Source: Emiliania huxleyi CCMP1516 (taxonomy: Eukaryota; Haptophyta; Isochrysidales; Noelaerhabdaceae). Taken from it: a DNA stretch of 64,000 nucleotides. The position numbers and the translations under genes are program-made. The notes below the pieces were generated by a model. The model had not been told where the DNA came from and ran no database searches. It saw only the letters and a program-made list of their open reading frames with translations. Each line of letters begins with the position of its first letter. The first letter of the stretch is position 1. Shown in pieces: positions 39,701 to 50,145 of the stretch. The stretch covers positions 458,168 to 522,167 of the forward strand of contig NW_005199601.1 of the NCBI RefSeq assembly GCF_000372725.1. The letters are read 5' to 3'.

Positions 39701-42700
39701 CACAGCTCGCACGTGGACATGTTGGCTGACGAGGCGATGCTGCCTGGAGCGCACGGCGTTGGCTGCGCGGCGCCGCCGGCACAGAAGCCGCCAGGCGCGC
39801 AACCGACGCAATCGTTGAGGCTCTCCAGCGTCGCGGACGCGTTGCCGTTGTAGAAGCCCGCGGGACAGGTCGCCGGCAGCTGTGCGCTGCTTCCCTTTGG
39901 ACAGAACGTACCCGGCGCGCACTCGAGGCAGCCCGCGGCTCCGGAGTCCGGCTGGTACGTCCCGACGCCGCAGACGGTGCAGTGGCCTTGAGCAAGCTTG
40001 GCTGCGGTTCCTGGAGAGCACACGGCAGGCGCGGCGCCACCTCCTGCGCACGACGAGCCGGCAGGGCAGGCGAGGCACTCGGGGTCGCCGTCGGCGTCCG
40101 TCACGTTGGCGTACGTGCCCGCCTCGCACTGCGCGTCCAGCTCGCGCGACGAACCCAACGGGCAATACTTGCCAGACGCGCAGCGGACGCAGGCGGCCTG
40201 GCCGGGCTCGCTCTGGTAGTAGCCCTGGGCGCACAGCTCGCACTCACTCTGCCCGGGGCTGGCGCCAAAGCTCCCGGCGCGGCAGCTTTTGCACGTGCCG
40301 CTGCTGTTTGCGCCGGTGGTCGGGCTGAAGGTTCCGAGGGGGCACTGCTGACAGGCATCGGACGAGCTGCTGCCCTCCTCCTCATTGTACGTCCCCGCAC
40401 GGCACGGCGTGAAGCCGCCGCCGCATTCCTCAGTATTATTGCAGAACCCTCCCGCGTCACACCTGTCGCATGAGGTTTGCCCGCGCTCTGGCTGGAATCG
40501 GCCGGGGGGGCACTGTGTGCACTCGGTCCGACGCGTCTCGTTTTGGTATCGGCCCGCAGGACACTCGAGCGCTTGAACGGTGCCTATGTGCGGGCAGAAG
40601 CTTCCCGCGGGGCAGTCCGTACAGCCCGTCGCGTTGAGCTGGTTCGCGAATGTGCCGGCCGGACAGGCGTCACAGCTGTCTGCGCCAGGATTGGACTGGC
40701 TGTGCCCCGGAGAGCACGGGATGCACGACTCGGCACTAGCTGCGCCGGTGACGGGCATGTAGAAGCCCGCTGCGCAGGGTGTCGGTGTCACTGTGCCCTC
40801 AAGACAATACCTGCCCTGCGGACACGGCCCACCGCACGTGGGCGTGATGTGAGAGGTAGTTGTCCCCACTGATCCCGCCGCGCAGAGGTTGGCGCAGCCC
40901 TCAAAGTCGCCCGAGACCTCTCCGACTGTTGACGACCACTGACCGAGGTTGCACTCCCAAGTGATGGCTGAGGGAAAGAAAACGGTGCTCGTGCTGTTTC
41001 CCACGAACCGCGTGCTGCTCAGCGTCGACACCGCGTCAAAGGTCGGGCCAGACTCGTATGCGATGGCAGCGCCGACGGTGGCGTCGTTGTCAACGAAGGC
41101 GGCGCCTTGGATGGCAAACGTTGCGTCGCGGACAAAGAGTCCACCGCCCGATGCCGAGGCGCTGGAGGTGACCGCGCACGCTGTAATCGTGGAGGCGTTC
41201 AGGGCGTGATCGCCAGATCGCAACGAGAGCCCACCGCCGCTCGCGCGCTCGTAGCCGACGGCGGCGCAACGTGCGAGGGTGGCGGATGTCAGCTCGACGT
41301 GAGGCGGGGGCTGTGGGTCACTCTGCAGGTACAAGTAAGGTATTGGCCACACGCGCAGCGCCTTGTCCCAGCCGACCGTGGCGATGCGGCTCCCGTCGGG
41401 CGAGTAGGCGACCGAGTCGATGTCCCAGCCGTTGTGTGCGTTCAGCTTTTCCAGCAAGGGCGCGGACAGGTCCGAGGCGTCCCACACGCGCAGCGCCTTG
41501 TCCCAGCCGACCGTGGCGATGCGGCTCCCGTCGGGCGAGTAGGCGGCCGAGGTGATGGTGCGGCTGTGTGCGTTCGGCTTCTCCAGAGGCGGCGAGGACA
41601 GGTCCGAGGCGTCCCACACGCGCAGCGCCTTTTCATAGCCGACCGTGGCGATGCGGCTCCCGTCGGGCGAGTAGACGGCCGAGGTGATGGTGCTGCTGTG
41701 TGCGTTCAGCTTCTCCAGAGGCGGTGAGGACAGGTCCGAGGCGTCCCACACGCGCAGCGCCTTGTCGCTGCCGACCGTGGCGATGCGGCTCCCGTCGGGC
41801 GAGTAGGCGACCGAGGTGATGGTGCTGCTGTGTGCGTTCAGCTTCTCCAGAGGCGGTGAGGACAGGTCCGAGGCGTCCCACACGCGCAGCGCCTTGTCCC
41901 AGCCGACCGTGGCGATGCGGCTCCCGTCGGGCGAGTAGACGGCCGAGGTGATGTCCCAGCCGTGTGCGTTCTCCTTCTCAAGCAAGTGCGAGGACAGGTC
42001 CGAGGCGTCCCACACGCGCAGCGCCTTGTCATAGCCGACCGTGGCGATGCGGCTCGCGTCGGGCGAGTAGGCGACCGAGGTGATGCGGCTGCTGTGTGCG
42101 TTCGGCTTCTCCAGAGGCGGCGAGGACAGGTCCGAGGCGTCCCACACGCGCAGCGCCTTGTCCCAGCCGACCGTGGCGATGCGGCTCCCGTCGGGCGAGT
42201 AGACGGCCGAGGTGATGGTGCGGCTGTGTGCGTTCGGCTTCTCCAGAGGCGGCGAGGACAGGTCCGAGGCGTCCCACACGCGCAGCGCACTGTCGTCGCC
42301 GACCGTGGCGATGCGGCTCCCGTCGGGCGAGTAGGCGACCGAGTAGATGTTGCTGCTGTGTGCGTTCGGCTTCTCCAGAGGCGGCGAGGACAGGTCCGAG
42401 GCGTCCCACACGCGCAGCGCACTGTCGTCGCCGACCGTGGCGATGCGGCTCCCGTCGGGCGAGTAGGCGGCCGAGGTGATGGTGCTGCTGTGTGCGTTCA
42501 GCTTCTCCAGAGGCGGCGAGGACAGGTCCGAGGCGTCCCACACGCGCAGCGCCATGTCCCAGCCGACCGTGGCGATGCGGCTCCCGTCGGGCGAGTAGGC
42601 GACCGACCAGATGCTGTCGCTGTGTGCGTTCAGCTTCTCCAGAGGCGGCGAGGACAGGTCCGAGGCGTCCCACACGCGCAGCGCCTTGTCGCTGCCGACC

Positions 42701-44343
42701 GTGGCGATGCGGCTCCCGTCGGGCGAGTAGGCGACCGAGTAGATGTTGCTGCTGTGTGCGTTCAGCTTCTCCAGAGGCGGTGAGGACAGGTCCGAGGCGT
42801 CCCACACGCGCAGCGCCTTGTCCCAGCCGACCGTGGCGATGCGGCTCCCGTCGGGCGAGTAGACGGCCGAGTAGATGTTGCTGCTGTGTGCGTTCAGCTT
42901 CTCCAGAGGCGGTGAGGACAGGTCCGAGGCGTCCCACACGCGCAGCGCCTTGTCCCAGCCGACCGTGGCGATGCGGCTCCCGTCGGGCGAGTAGACGGCC
43001 GAGGTGATGGTGCTGGCCGAGGTGATGGTGCTGCTGTGTGCGTTCAGCTTCTCCAGAGGCGGTGAGGACAGGTCCGAGGCGTCCCACACGCGCAGCGCCT
43101 TGTCGCTGCCGACCGTGGCGATGCGGCTCCCGTCGGGCGAGTAGGCGACCGATTTGATGTCGCTGCTGTGTGCGTTCAGCTTCTCCAGCACCTTGTCAAT
43201 CGCCATCTCGTTCGAAGCGTCGATGGCGCCGCCGTACGCCGCGCCGTCGAGCGAGACCACGCTCGAGTCCTCGACCGACGACTCAGTCGCAATCAAAGTC
43301 CCGCCGTGCCGCACCTTGACCGCCCCGCCGCTCGCCTGAGCGCCGCCGTTGATGAGGTGCACGCGCTCGAGCTCGAGCGTGCCGCCAAAGGCGACGTCAA
43401 AGTGGCGGGAGCAGCCCCTGGCGTCGAGGGTCGCGCCGGCGCCCACGCTCCGCAGCGTCATGTGCGCGACGTGCACGCGAAGCTGCGAGCAGACGGCCCA
43501 CTCGAGGCGGGCTCCCTCTGGCAGCTCGACGACGAGGGCGCCAGGCCTGCCGGTTTGGTTGTTGACCGCGCCGCGGAGCTCGGTGAAGGTGCTTGCGGCG
43601 TAGGTTGGTGGCGGATATGGTGGAAGAGGCGGGGGCAGCGACGGCGGCGGCGGCGGCGGCGGAAAGGGTGGCGACGGCGAAGAGAGTGGCGGTAGTGGAG
43701 GCAGCGGCGGCAGCGATGGCGATGAGACGGAGCAATCAATGCCACCGTGGAGTATGCACTCTTCAGCGTCCACGGGCCCGTAGGTAGGATCGTAGGGATA
43801 GCATCCCGAAGGGATCCCATCGACGCACTCGACGCACTTGCACGCGACGCACTCGCCACACACATCTTGCGCGGCCGCCCTGCCGACGAGCAGCGCGGCG
43901 GCGGCCACGCGGACGTGTGCGGCGGTTGGCTTGAGCAGCAAGGCTCCCGCGCCGACGACGCCCGTCTCGACCAGCCTCCGGGCCTGCCAAGCTGCGTCGG
44001 CCGCACACAACTCGGGCACGATGCTGTTGACGGATAGGAGACCCGACATGGCGCCGCGCCCCCGAGTGTTCAAGGCCTCGTAGGCCACGCCGCACAAGCC
44101 GACCATTGCGACGAAGTAGAAGAAGAAGAAGAAGATCTGAGTGCTGCCAGTCAGTGCCATGACCTCGTTCTCCTTGGCGCGCCTCGAGCGCTTCTGGCCG
44201 TCGACCTTGTCGGGGCCAGTCTTGCTGGCCGAGGAGCCGCTCCACGACAGCGCCACGACAGAGAAGCCCAGGCACCCCATGAGGGCACCGATGAGGAGGG
44301 GAGAGCTGCCGGCCGTGTTCGTCTCGGCCGTGTTGATCTCCGC
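36772..44343 (-). CDS. giant receptor-like protein: beta-helix, 14 WD40 units, Cys-rich stalk, multi-pass membrane region, TIR
   Basis: Three exons (38176-44343, 37837-38103, 36772-37773) join in phase 0 to at least 2478 residues; the first exon begins at an acceptor, so a further 5' exon is expected. Order: hydrophobic segments (LLIGALMGCLGFSVVALSW; IFFFFFYFVAMVGLCG); a signal-like AAAALLVGRAAAQ; a Cys cluster and Pro-rich linker; a beta-helix (LRSVGAGATLDARGC, GGAVKVRHGGTL); 14 WD40 units (SPDGSRIATVG, ALRVWDASD); resumed beta-helix; about a dozen GCC2/ephrin-receptor-like repeats (CPAGTFANQLNATGCTDC); about eight membrane helices with FLFWEVLDLVRKIF; then TIR, with HLFLSHVW, FLDVDDLKNIGELE, FLSRGYLRSTNCLREIRAAL and a Glu at the NADase position. 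A weaker second TIR-like stretch follows. I infer an immune or self-recognition receptor. Introns are 63 and 72 bp with GT donors. Confidence 0.85.
41341..43191 (-). repeat. 14-unit, 132-bp WD40-coding tandem array
   Basis: Units are spaced 132 bp (44 residues) and nearly identical in DNA, apart from a few codons in each unit. Unit 2 has an extra 18 bp (a second TITSAS step), and unit 14 ends differently (RVWPIPYLYLQ). Fourteen units equal two seven-bladed propellers. Confidence 0.95.
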
Positions 44344-44748
44344 CTGCGGAAAGGCAAGCGCGTGCGACAGTCCGTCACGCGATGAGCGAGAAGCGAGTGG
44401 CTTGGCAGGGCACGCAGGGCAGGCCGTGCGACAGGCAGGCCAGAGGGGTGTGACGGGTTGGCGATACGCGATGCGGCGGCGCGGCAGAGAACAACGCTGA
44501 TCGCCTGGTCCACGCTGATCGCCTGGTCCGCGCGCTCCATGCCAGGGGCGGCCCAGCAGCCGGGTGGCTCCCCGGACTCGAGCACGAGGGTACCCACAAG
44601 GCGGTACCAGGGAGCGCTGCCGGTCGTGTCCATGTCGGGTGCCTCGCTCTCTCCCTGAGAAGGGAGAGGGGGGGTTCCGTCAGGCGCGCAGGAGGAGAAC
44701 GATAGAAGCGAATGCCGCTCAGAGCAGTCAGGGCAGCGCTCAGAGCAG

Positions 44749-45132
44749 TCAGGGCAGGGTAGAGCGGCGCATGAGGTGTTCTAGAGGGGCGAAGGGTGGG
44801 CGAATACGCAGTGCGGCGACGTGGCGAGTGCACTGCGGGTCGCCGAGTGCCTGGTCACTCCGCTCGAGCTCGGCCTGCTCGACCTCGAGCAGCGAGGAGT
44901 CGGCGCGGTCAACGGAGGCGCAGGCGCCCCGCCAGTCAGTCGCCACCACATCGGGCGGTGCCTCGATCTTGTATTCCTGGTTTGTGGCTCGAGAAGTGTT
45001 TGCCGGTCTGTCGATCGCCCGCCGCTCACCGCCGGCGTGGGGAAGAGAGAGGTGGACGAAAGCTGTCGGACTGGAGATGCTCGACCGGCGTGCGGCAGAA
45101 GCGGAGACTAGGATGACGAGCGTGACGCTCAT
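44749..45132 (-). CDS. possible signal-peptide-bearing short gene or 5' exon of the receptor gene
   Basis: 127 residues from an ATG giving MSVTLVILVSASAA, a plausible signal peptide. A Glu/Asp-containing part follows (NQEYKIEAPPDVVATDWRGA, SSLLEVEQAELERSDQAL). No family is recognised. It lies on the same strand, 400 bp upstream of the first acceptor of the receptor gene, so it may be its first exon; no matching donor was fixed. An open frame at about 44480-44633 (MDTTGSAPWYRLVGTL) is the competing candidate. Confidence 0.35.
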   Translation of the reverse strand: MSVTLVILVSASAARRSSISSPTAFVHLSLPHAGGERRAIDRPANTSRATNQEYKIEAPPDVVATDWRGACASVDRADSSLLEVEQAELERSDQALGDPQCTRHVAALRIRPPFAPLEHLMRRSTLP

Positions 45133-45269
45133 TCGCAAATGCTGAGCGGCTTTGGCTCTTGCTCTTGCTATGGAGGCGTCCTGGAACGCCAAGGTGGTAA
45201 AGCCAGCGCAAGGTGTAAAACCAGGCGTGACATCCATGAACACGCATCGCCTGAAAAGAATTTTAAGAC

Positions 45270-46060
45270 CAAGCTATACTACCGGGCACGGGACTGCAAG
45301 CCCACTGATTGGCGGCCACAGGGTGGAAACATTGCGCGGCCGCCGCCGTCGTCGCCGCCGCCGCCGCCGCCAGCCGCGTTGGAGCGGCCGCACATTGCTC
45401 GGTACCCCCCCTGCACTTCTAAGCCCGTCCCTGCTGCTAGGGGGGGGGGTCTGACCCCCCAGCCCGACCCCCCCAGCAGCCGAGCGCACTGGACCCAGCT
45501 CCCGCCTCCCGCCGCCCCCCCTCCCGCCCCCTCGGCTCGTGTTTGAGCGGTACGCTCGAGGCAGTTGTGTTCACCGCGCCTTCGAGCCCAATACACGACG
45601 TCGTGTCGAGTGCTGGCGTTTTACTAAAGACTTGTGACCATGGTGAGTCTATCTTGTACTACCACACAACACTCGGTGTCAGAGCGTCGCGCCTACATCA
45701 ATAGTCTCATCACCGAGTGATTGCTGGCCTGTGGCGTATGACCTCGCACGGATATCACCAACGACGAGCATGCGAAGATATTGAGCACTATCCGATGGAC
45801 TTGTACAGCCCGCTGTGCTCTCCGCTGTGCCACGGCGTATGATGGGCTGCGAGAGCCGTATCTTCCCTCCTTGACGCAGAGGCGCCGCGAGGCACGAGAG
45901 GCGTAGAAGAGAGGCTGGCGTGCCCCGCACCGCCCGGTTGGTAGTAGGAGGCCCCGCCGGTGAGACCACTGATTTTGATGCCGACCATAAATTCTCGCAA
46001 CTCGAACGCATGCTACTTACAGCTGCTGTCTGTACACAGAGATGCCAGCACCCCCCACAG
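45270..46060. other. no supported gene
   Basis: Contains CCG and G/C homopolymer runs at 45340-45500. Frames elsewhere show nothing recognisable. Confidence 0.35.
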
Positions 46061-46175
46061 GCAGAGCGCTGCTGCTGGGGGGGGGGTCCCGACCCCCCCA
46101 GCAGCAGAGCGCTGCTGCTGGGGGGGGGGGTCCCGACCCCCCCAGCAGCAGAGCGCTGCTGCTGGGGGGGGGGGC
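46061..46175. repeat. 43-bp hairpin-forming tandem repeat
   Basis: Units start at 46061, 46104 and 46147 with GCAGAGCGCTGCTGCTGG, followed by a G run, TCCCGA and a C run. Each unit can fold through CAGCAGC/GCTGCTG and G/C arms. A diverged piece is at 45438-45480. Confidence 0.85.
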
Positions 46176-46370
46176 GGCCCTGGGCTCTAGTGTGCCCGGG
46201 GGGTACCGAGCCGTGTGCGGCCGCTCTTGCCGCCGCACCCGCCCGCCGAGATTTTTAGCAATCAATACAGGTACTCGCATAATGTGGGTAAACGAAAGTA
46301 GTACCGTATATACGGTACTAGGAAGCCGCCGGATATAACTGGGGCCCCGGACGTAAGTGGGGCGGGCCCG

Positions 46371-46720
46371 GGCGGGGCCGGTTCCGGGCCCGGCAGGGGC
46401 ACCGGCGGGCCCCGGCCGGGTCAAAAGTGGCCGCTCCCGGGCCGCCGAGCGTGCTTTCGCCGGGCCGGTTTTCTCCTCGCCGGGCCCGCCTCGCGCAAAA
46501 CGGGCCCGGCAAACCCTCCTGCCCGGGCCCGGCTGTGAGTGAGCGGGCCGGTCGATGTGCCGCAGACGGGCCCGGGCAGGACGGTTTGCCGGGCCGGTTT
46601 TCTCCTCGCCGGGCCCGCCTCGCTCCTCGACCTGCTGATTTGGGCGCTTCGGCCCGGGAGTGGCGAGCCGGGCCCGGCAAAGCGCGCGGGCCGGGCCCGG
46701 GAGTGGCAAGCACGTGCCCC
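46371..46720. repeat. GGGCCCGGC-rich palindromic region
   Basis: The block GGCCGGTTTTCTCCTCGCCG occurs at about 46462 and 46591. Between the two copies, CGGGCCCGGCAAACC and its near reverse complement form long arms. It would fold strongly; no coding function is seen. Confidence 0.7.
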
Positions 46721-46984
46721 CCCCCCCCCCCCCCTGCTAGCTGGGATCCGCGTGCGGCCGTGGTGCGCCAAAGTAGGCCTGGGACAAGTCCTCGCCGTCA
46801 AACTCGCGGAAGCGCTCGACGGTGGCGCACGCACGGCTGAGCTTGGCTGCCTATCAAAATTCGTACTCGTTTCAATCCTGACTCTTCTTGGCGCACGCGT
46901 TGGGGCGTTTGGCTTACCGTTGCGACCAGCGAGCCCAGCGACACGCGATCGAGCTTGAGCGGGTCCGGTCGCTCCTAGCGCCGA

Positions 46985-47215
46985 GATACGGCCGAGGTGA
47001 CAGCCGAGATACAGCCGAGATACTGCGAGTCACAGCGGAGATACAACCGACCTACAACTCGAGCGGTCGGATCGCTGCACGACCGGGCTGAATCGCGTCC
47101 GGACTCGATCTCGGGCTCTGTCTGTGTCGGCTATGTCTCCGCTATGACTCGGTTGTATCTCGGCAACATCTCAGCAACATCTCGACTACATCTCGGCAGT
47201 ATCTCGGCTGTGCCT
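46985..47215. repeat. inverted arrays of the GCCGAGATAC word
   Basis: About five GCCGAGATAC-type words in forward orientation (46985-47050) face about six in reverse (ATCTCGGC-like, 47130-47215), making a large imperfect fold-back just downstream of ERO1. Confidence 0.8.
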
Positions 47216-47282
47216 CCGCGGGCTGAGTCGCGTCTCGGCTTCCGTCGTCACCGAGCAGCACCTGCAGTCGGTCACGGAGCCA

Positions 47283-49239
47283 TTAATGAACTGGCCATTC
47301 CTCCGTCGCCGCCGATTGACGCAGGAATGAACGAGTGAGCTCTGAGCGCCGCCGTGCGGGTATCTCTGCGTGGCACCAGTCACCACGTGGTACAGCGATC
47401 GATTGATCCATCGACCTCCATCGACTCACACCTCGTGGCGCGCCTGCAGCGTCGAGGCCAGCCCGATGACCAGGACCGTGCCATGCACCTTGCACACGTT
47501 GCACTCCACGCAACCCATGATCAGCTTGAGGTGGCGCGTGCGCAGGCGCAGCTTCCAGACGGCAAAGTCTGGCGAGGAGGCGTGTGCGCGCAAGCTCGCT
47601 GCCGCGCTTTGGACCTATGAATGTTGACAGGTACTGCGTAGCTCTTCCTTGTGGAGGCACGCGACGACTCCAGACGGACCCTAGTACGCTCCAATGTATC
47701 CTCACGGATGCTAGGAAGTGAAGCCCAGATAAAGTAGTGACCCCTCTATGCTTGATGGACCGGTTCGTGAATGAGTGGCCGGTGTGCGCGCGCGATGTGG
47801 TGCGGCGGACTACGTGGCCTCTCGAGCCCCTCCCGTTCCGTACTCTCGAGCGCTGCTCGGAAGACACAGGATCTGCCGTCCGCCATCTAGGCCTCGAGAT
47901 CTGGGGAGAGCTGGGGAGAGACGGGCCTGTGTTCCGGCATCTACGGGGGTGTGGACGGAATCGCTCGCAAGCAGGTCGTCGCTGGTCAGCGCTCGCATCA
48001 GCGGCGGGATGGAGGCGTCGCCCAGATAGGCGCAACTCTCAAAGGAGGGGCCCTTCGACACCTGTTGCACGGACCTTGTTAGGAAGAAGAGCTGACCGCT
48101 TGTCCATCAGAGTGTACCGCTGCGCGCTTGTCTATGAGAGGGTGAGGGTGCGTGCCCTGGAGGCCCTGGGGATGAAGATCTTCTCCGCCCCCTCGCGTTA
48201 TGCAGCCGAGATGTGCAGCCGAGGTACGGGAGGAGGTTGAGATGCGATGCGGCCGAGATGCGGCCGAGACGAAGCCGAGATGAAGATGCAGCCGAGGTAC
48301 ACACCTCGCGGATGGCGGAGAGGGTGAGCATGTAGGCATAGTACAGGTTGAGAATCGAGCCCGGCTCGTCGCGAAGCCGCCTGGGATCAGAAACTGCGCT
48401 CAGAAAGAGAGGTCCAGCGGAGGGTGGAGCCCGCACTCGTCGTCAAGCGGCCGGCGGTACTCACACCGCCCCTCCTCGGTACGGCCGATATCTTCGATGA
48501 TCTCGCAGTCCACCACTGCATGCATGCCCGAGACGAGCCGGTTGAAGTCGCGCTTCCACCCCATCTCCTCCTGTGAACATGCCCGCTGTGAGCCAGCCAT
48601 CTGTGCACTGGGCCCCGCTCCCAGCCCGTCTCCTCCTGCTGCAGCCGCTTTTGGAAGCACAGATTGGTGTGAATGAAGCGCCACACGCGCTGCCCGTTGT
48701 ACCCCGTATTGCGCGACGCAGACTAAGCAGGTAGCACAGAGGTGCGGCCGAGGTGCAGCCGAGGTGCGGCCGAGGTGCCGAGGTGCGGCCGAAGTGGATA
48801 CCTCGCGCAAGTCAAAGTACTCTGTAAAGTCGGACGGCATGTCCTTGCTCACCCACCCGTCGATGAGGAACTACGCAGACGTGGAGCACAAAGGAACGGC
48901 TGAGGCTGAGATCCACTCATGGTAGGACCAGCAGCCGAGATCTCTCGGCGAGCGGGTGCGCTGCACATTGTACTCCTCTCGGTCGCGGGCGATGACTGCT
49001 GGTGGGATGTCGCGCTCGCGCGCGGCGCCTACGGGGCAGGTTGAGGGACATGATAGGCGATACCACGTGCGGGTCGCCACATCGGAAGGAGGGTGCGGAT
49101 CTCGCAGGTCGCCATCTCGCAACCCGCGTCGCCAGACGGAAAGTACATGCACGGCGTGATGAGGTTGACAGGAAAGTACGAAAAGAAGTCGCGCTCCACG
49201 AGCTGCTCCAGCAGCGCCGGTATGGCGCCGCGGTCTTCC
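47283..49239 (-). CDS. ERO1: ERO1, endoplasmic reticulum disulfide oxidase (5' part unresolved)
   Basis: ERO1 is an ER FAD enzyme that oxidises protein disulfide isomerase. The last seven exons join exactly in phase to 239 residues: 48802-48870, 48636-48722, 48452-48570, 48305-48380, 47957-48061, 47432-47614 and 47283-47363. Family landmarks in order: IPALLEQLVERDFFSYFPVN (an exon from 49239), NTGYNGQRVWRFIHTNLCF, DFNRLVSGMHAVVD, SILNLYYAYMLTLSAI, and LKLIMGCVECNVCKVHGTVL with the active-site CxxCxxC, then GLASTLQA. Exons between 48870 and 49239, and the first exons with the signal peptide and shuttle cysteines, could not be fixed. One intron (48571-48635) has a GA donor and one (48381-48451) a GC donor; both start with copies of the following exon. 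The intron at 48723-48801 is built of CCGAGGTGC repeats. Confidence 0.85.
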
Positions 49240-49839
49240 CTGCACACGCACGCAGGCATCAGTGTTGTGGGGAGAGTCAAGTCGCAGCCTGCAATGCCGG
49301 CCGCGAAGACCTGCACCGTCTCATCCCGGCGAGGATCACCGGGAAGGTCTGGTTTCGGTAATCATACGTCGGCATGTCCGCAGACTCCCAGGCAGGCCTC
49401 GCCGCCCATTCCTGCAGACGCACCGCCGAACGCCCAGCAGGTCGGAAGGCATGTTGCGCCGCGGGAGACGAGACCAGTCCTGCCGCCGCCCCGCCCCGCA
49501 GTGCGCTGCACTGCGCCGCGCCACCCTCCAGAGCACCACTCTGAACGAATATCAGTAGCATATGTGCGTGATGGACAGGGTCGGCAGCCAACTGTGGGGC
49601 TAGCACGGCCGCCCCTGCGGGCGCCTTCGCGGAGTTATCCTCTTCGAGCTGATGCTTCACTCATGCTTCGGTGTGAATCACGCCCGCTGTGAAAACATTT
49701 TGCGGGGGATTTTTTCGCCAGTCAATAGAGCATGAAAATACCTTTGAGACGGTACCTTTCTGTCCTCCAGAGTCGAAGAACTCGACCGGTGGCTGGCCGC
49801 CAAAGTGGCTGGACGGCGCCGCGGCGCACACTGGTGAGC
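49240..49839. other. possible 5' exons of ERO1; not resolved
   Basis: The ERO1 N-terminus should lie here or further right on the minus strand. I found no frame with the expected CxC/DCxC cysteine pattern. Confidence 0.3.
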
Positions 49840-50145
49840 CGCGGAGCACACTGAGGGAGCTGTCCTCGGCGCAGCCGATCGGCTCCCGCGGCCTGGGTGG
49901 TGGCAGTGGCACTCTCTGAGGCTCCCTGATTTTTTCTGGTATTTGTTGAGCACTCTCTGGTCACCTTCGCCGGGCGAGCCTGGCTCTCGCTGCGCAGCGG
50001 CGCGACCCGCGGTGAGGCTACCGATCGTCGAACTGGACTTAGCTCTCAGTCAAGAAATTGTGCATATGGTCGGTCTCTACAATATCTTGACTGAGCACCA
50101 CCGATGAATCGGCAGCAGGGAGACAGGAAGGCTCGCTGTGTGAGT
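49840..50145 (+). repeat. dispersed repeat with long hairpin, copy 2
   Basis: Closely matches 470-805 in the same orientation. The stem carries one change (AAGAAATTG in place of AAGATATTG) that weakens pairing with 50078-50096. Confidence 0.75.

Noticed and set aside
41318-43087. Repetitive plus- and minus-strand frames across the WD40 array (e.g. GRLLARREPHRHGR repeats)
   Set aside because: Other-frame readings of the WD40-coding units.
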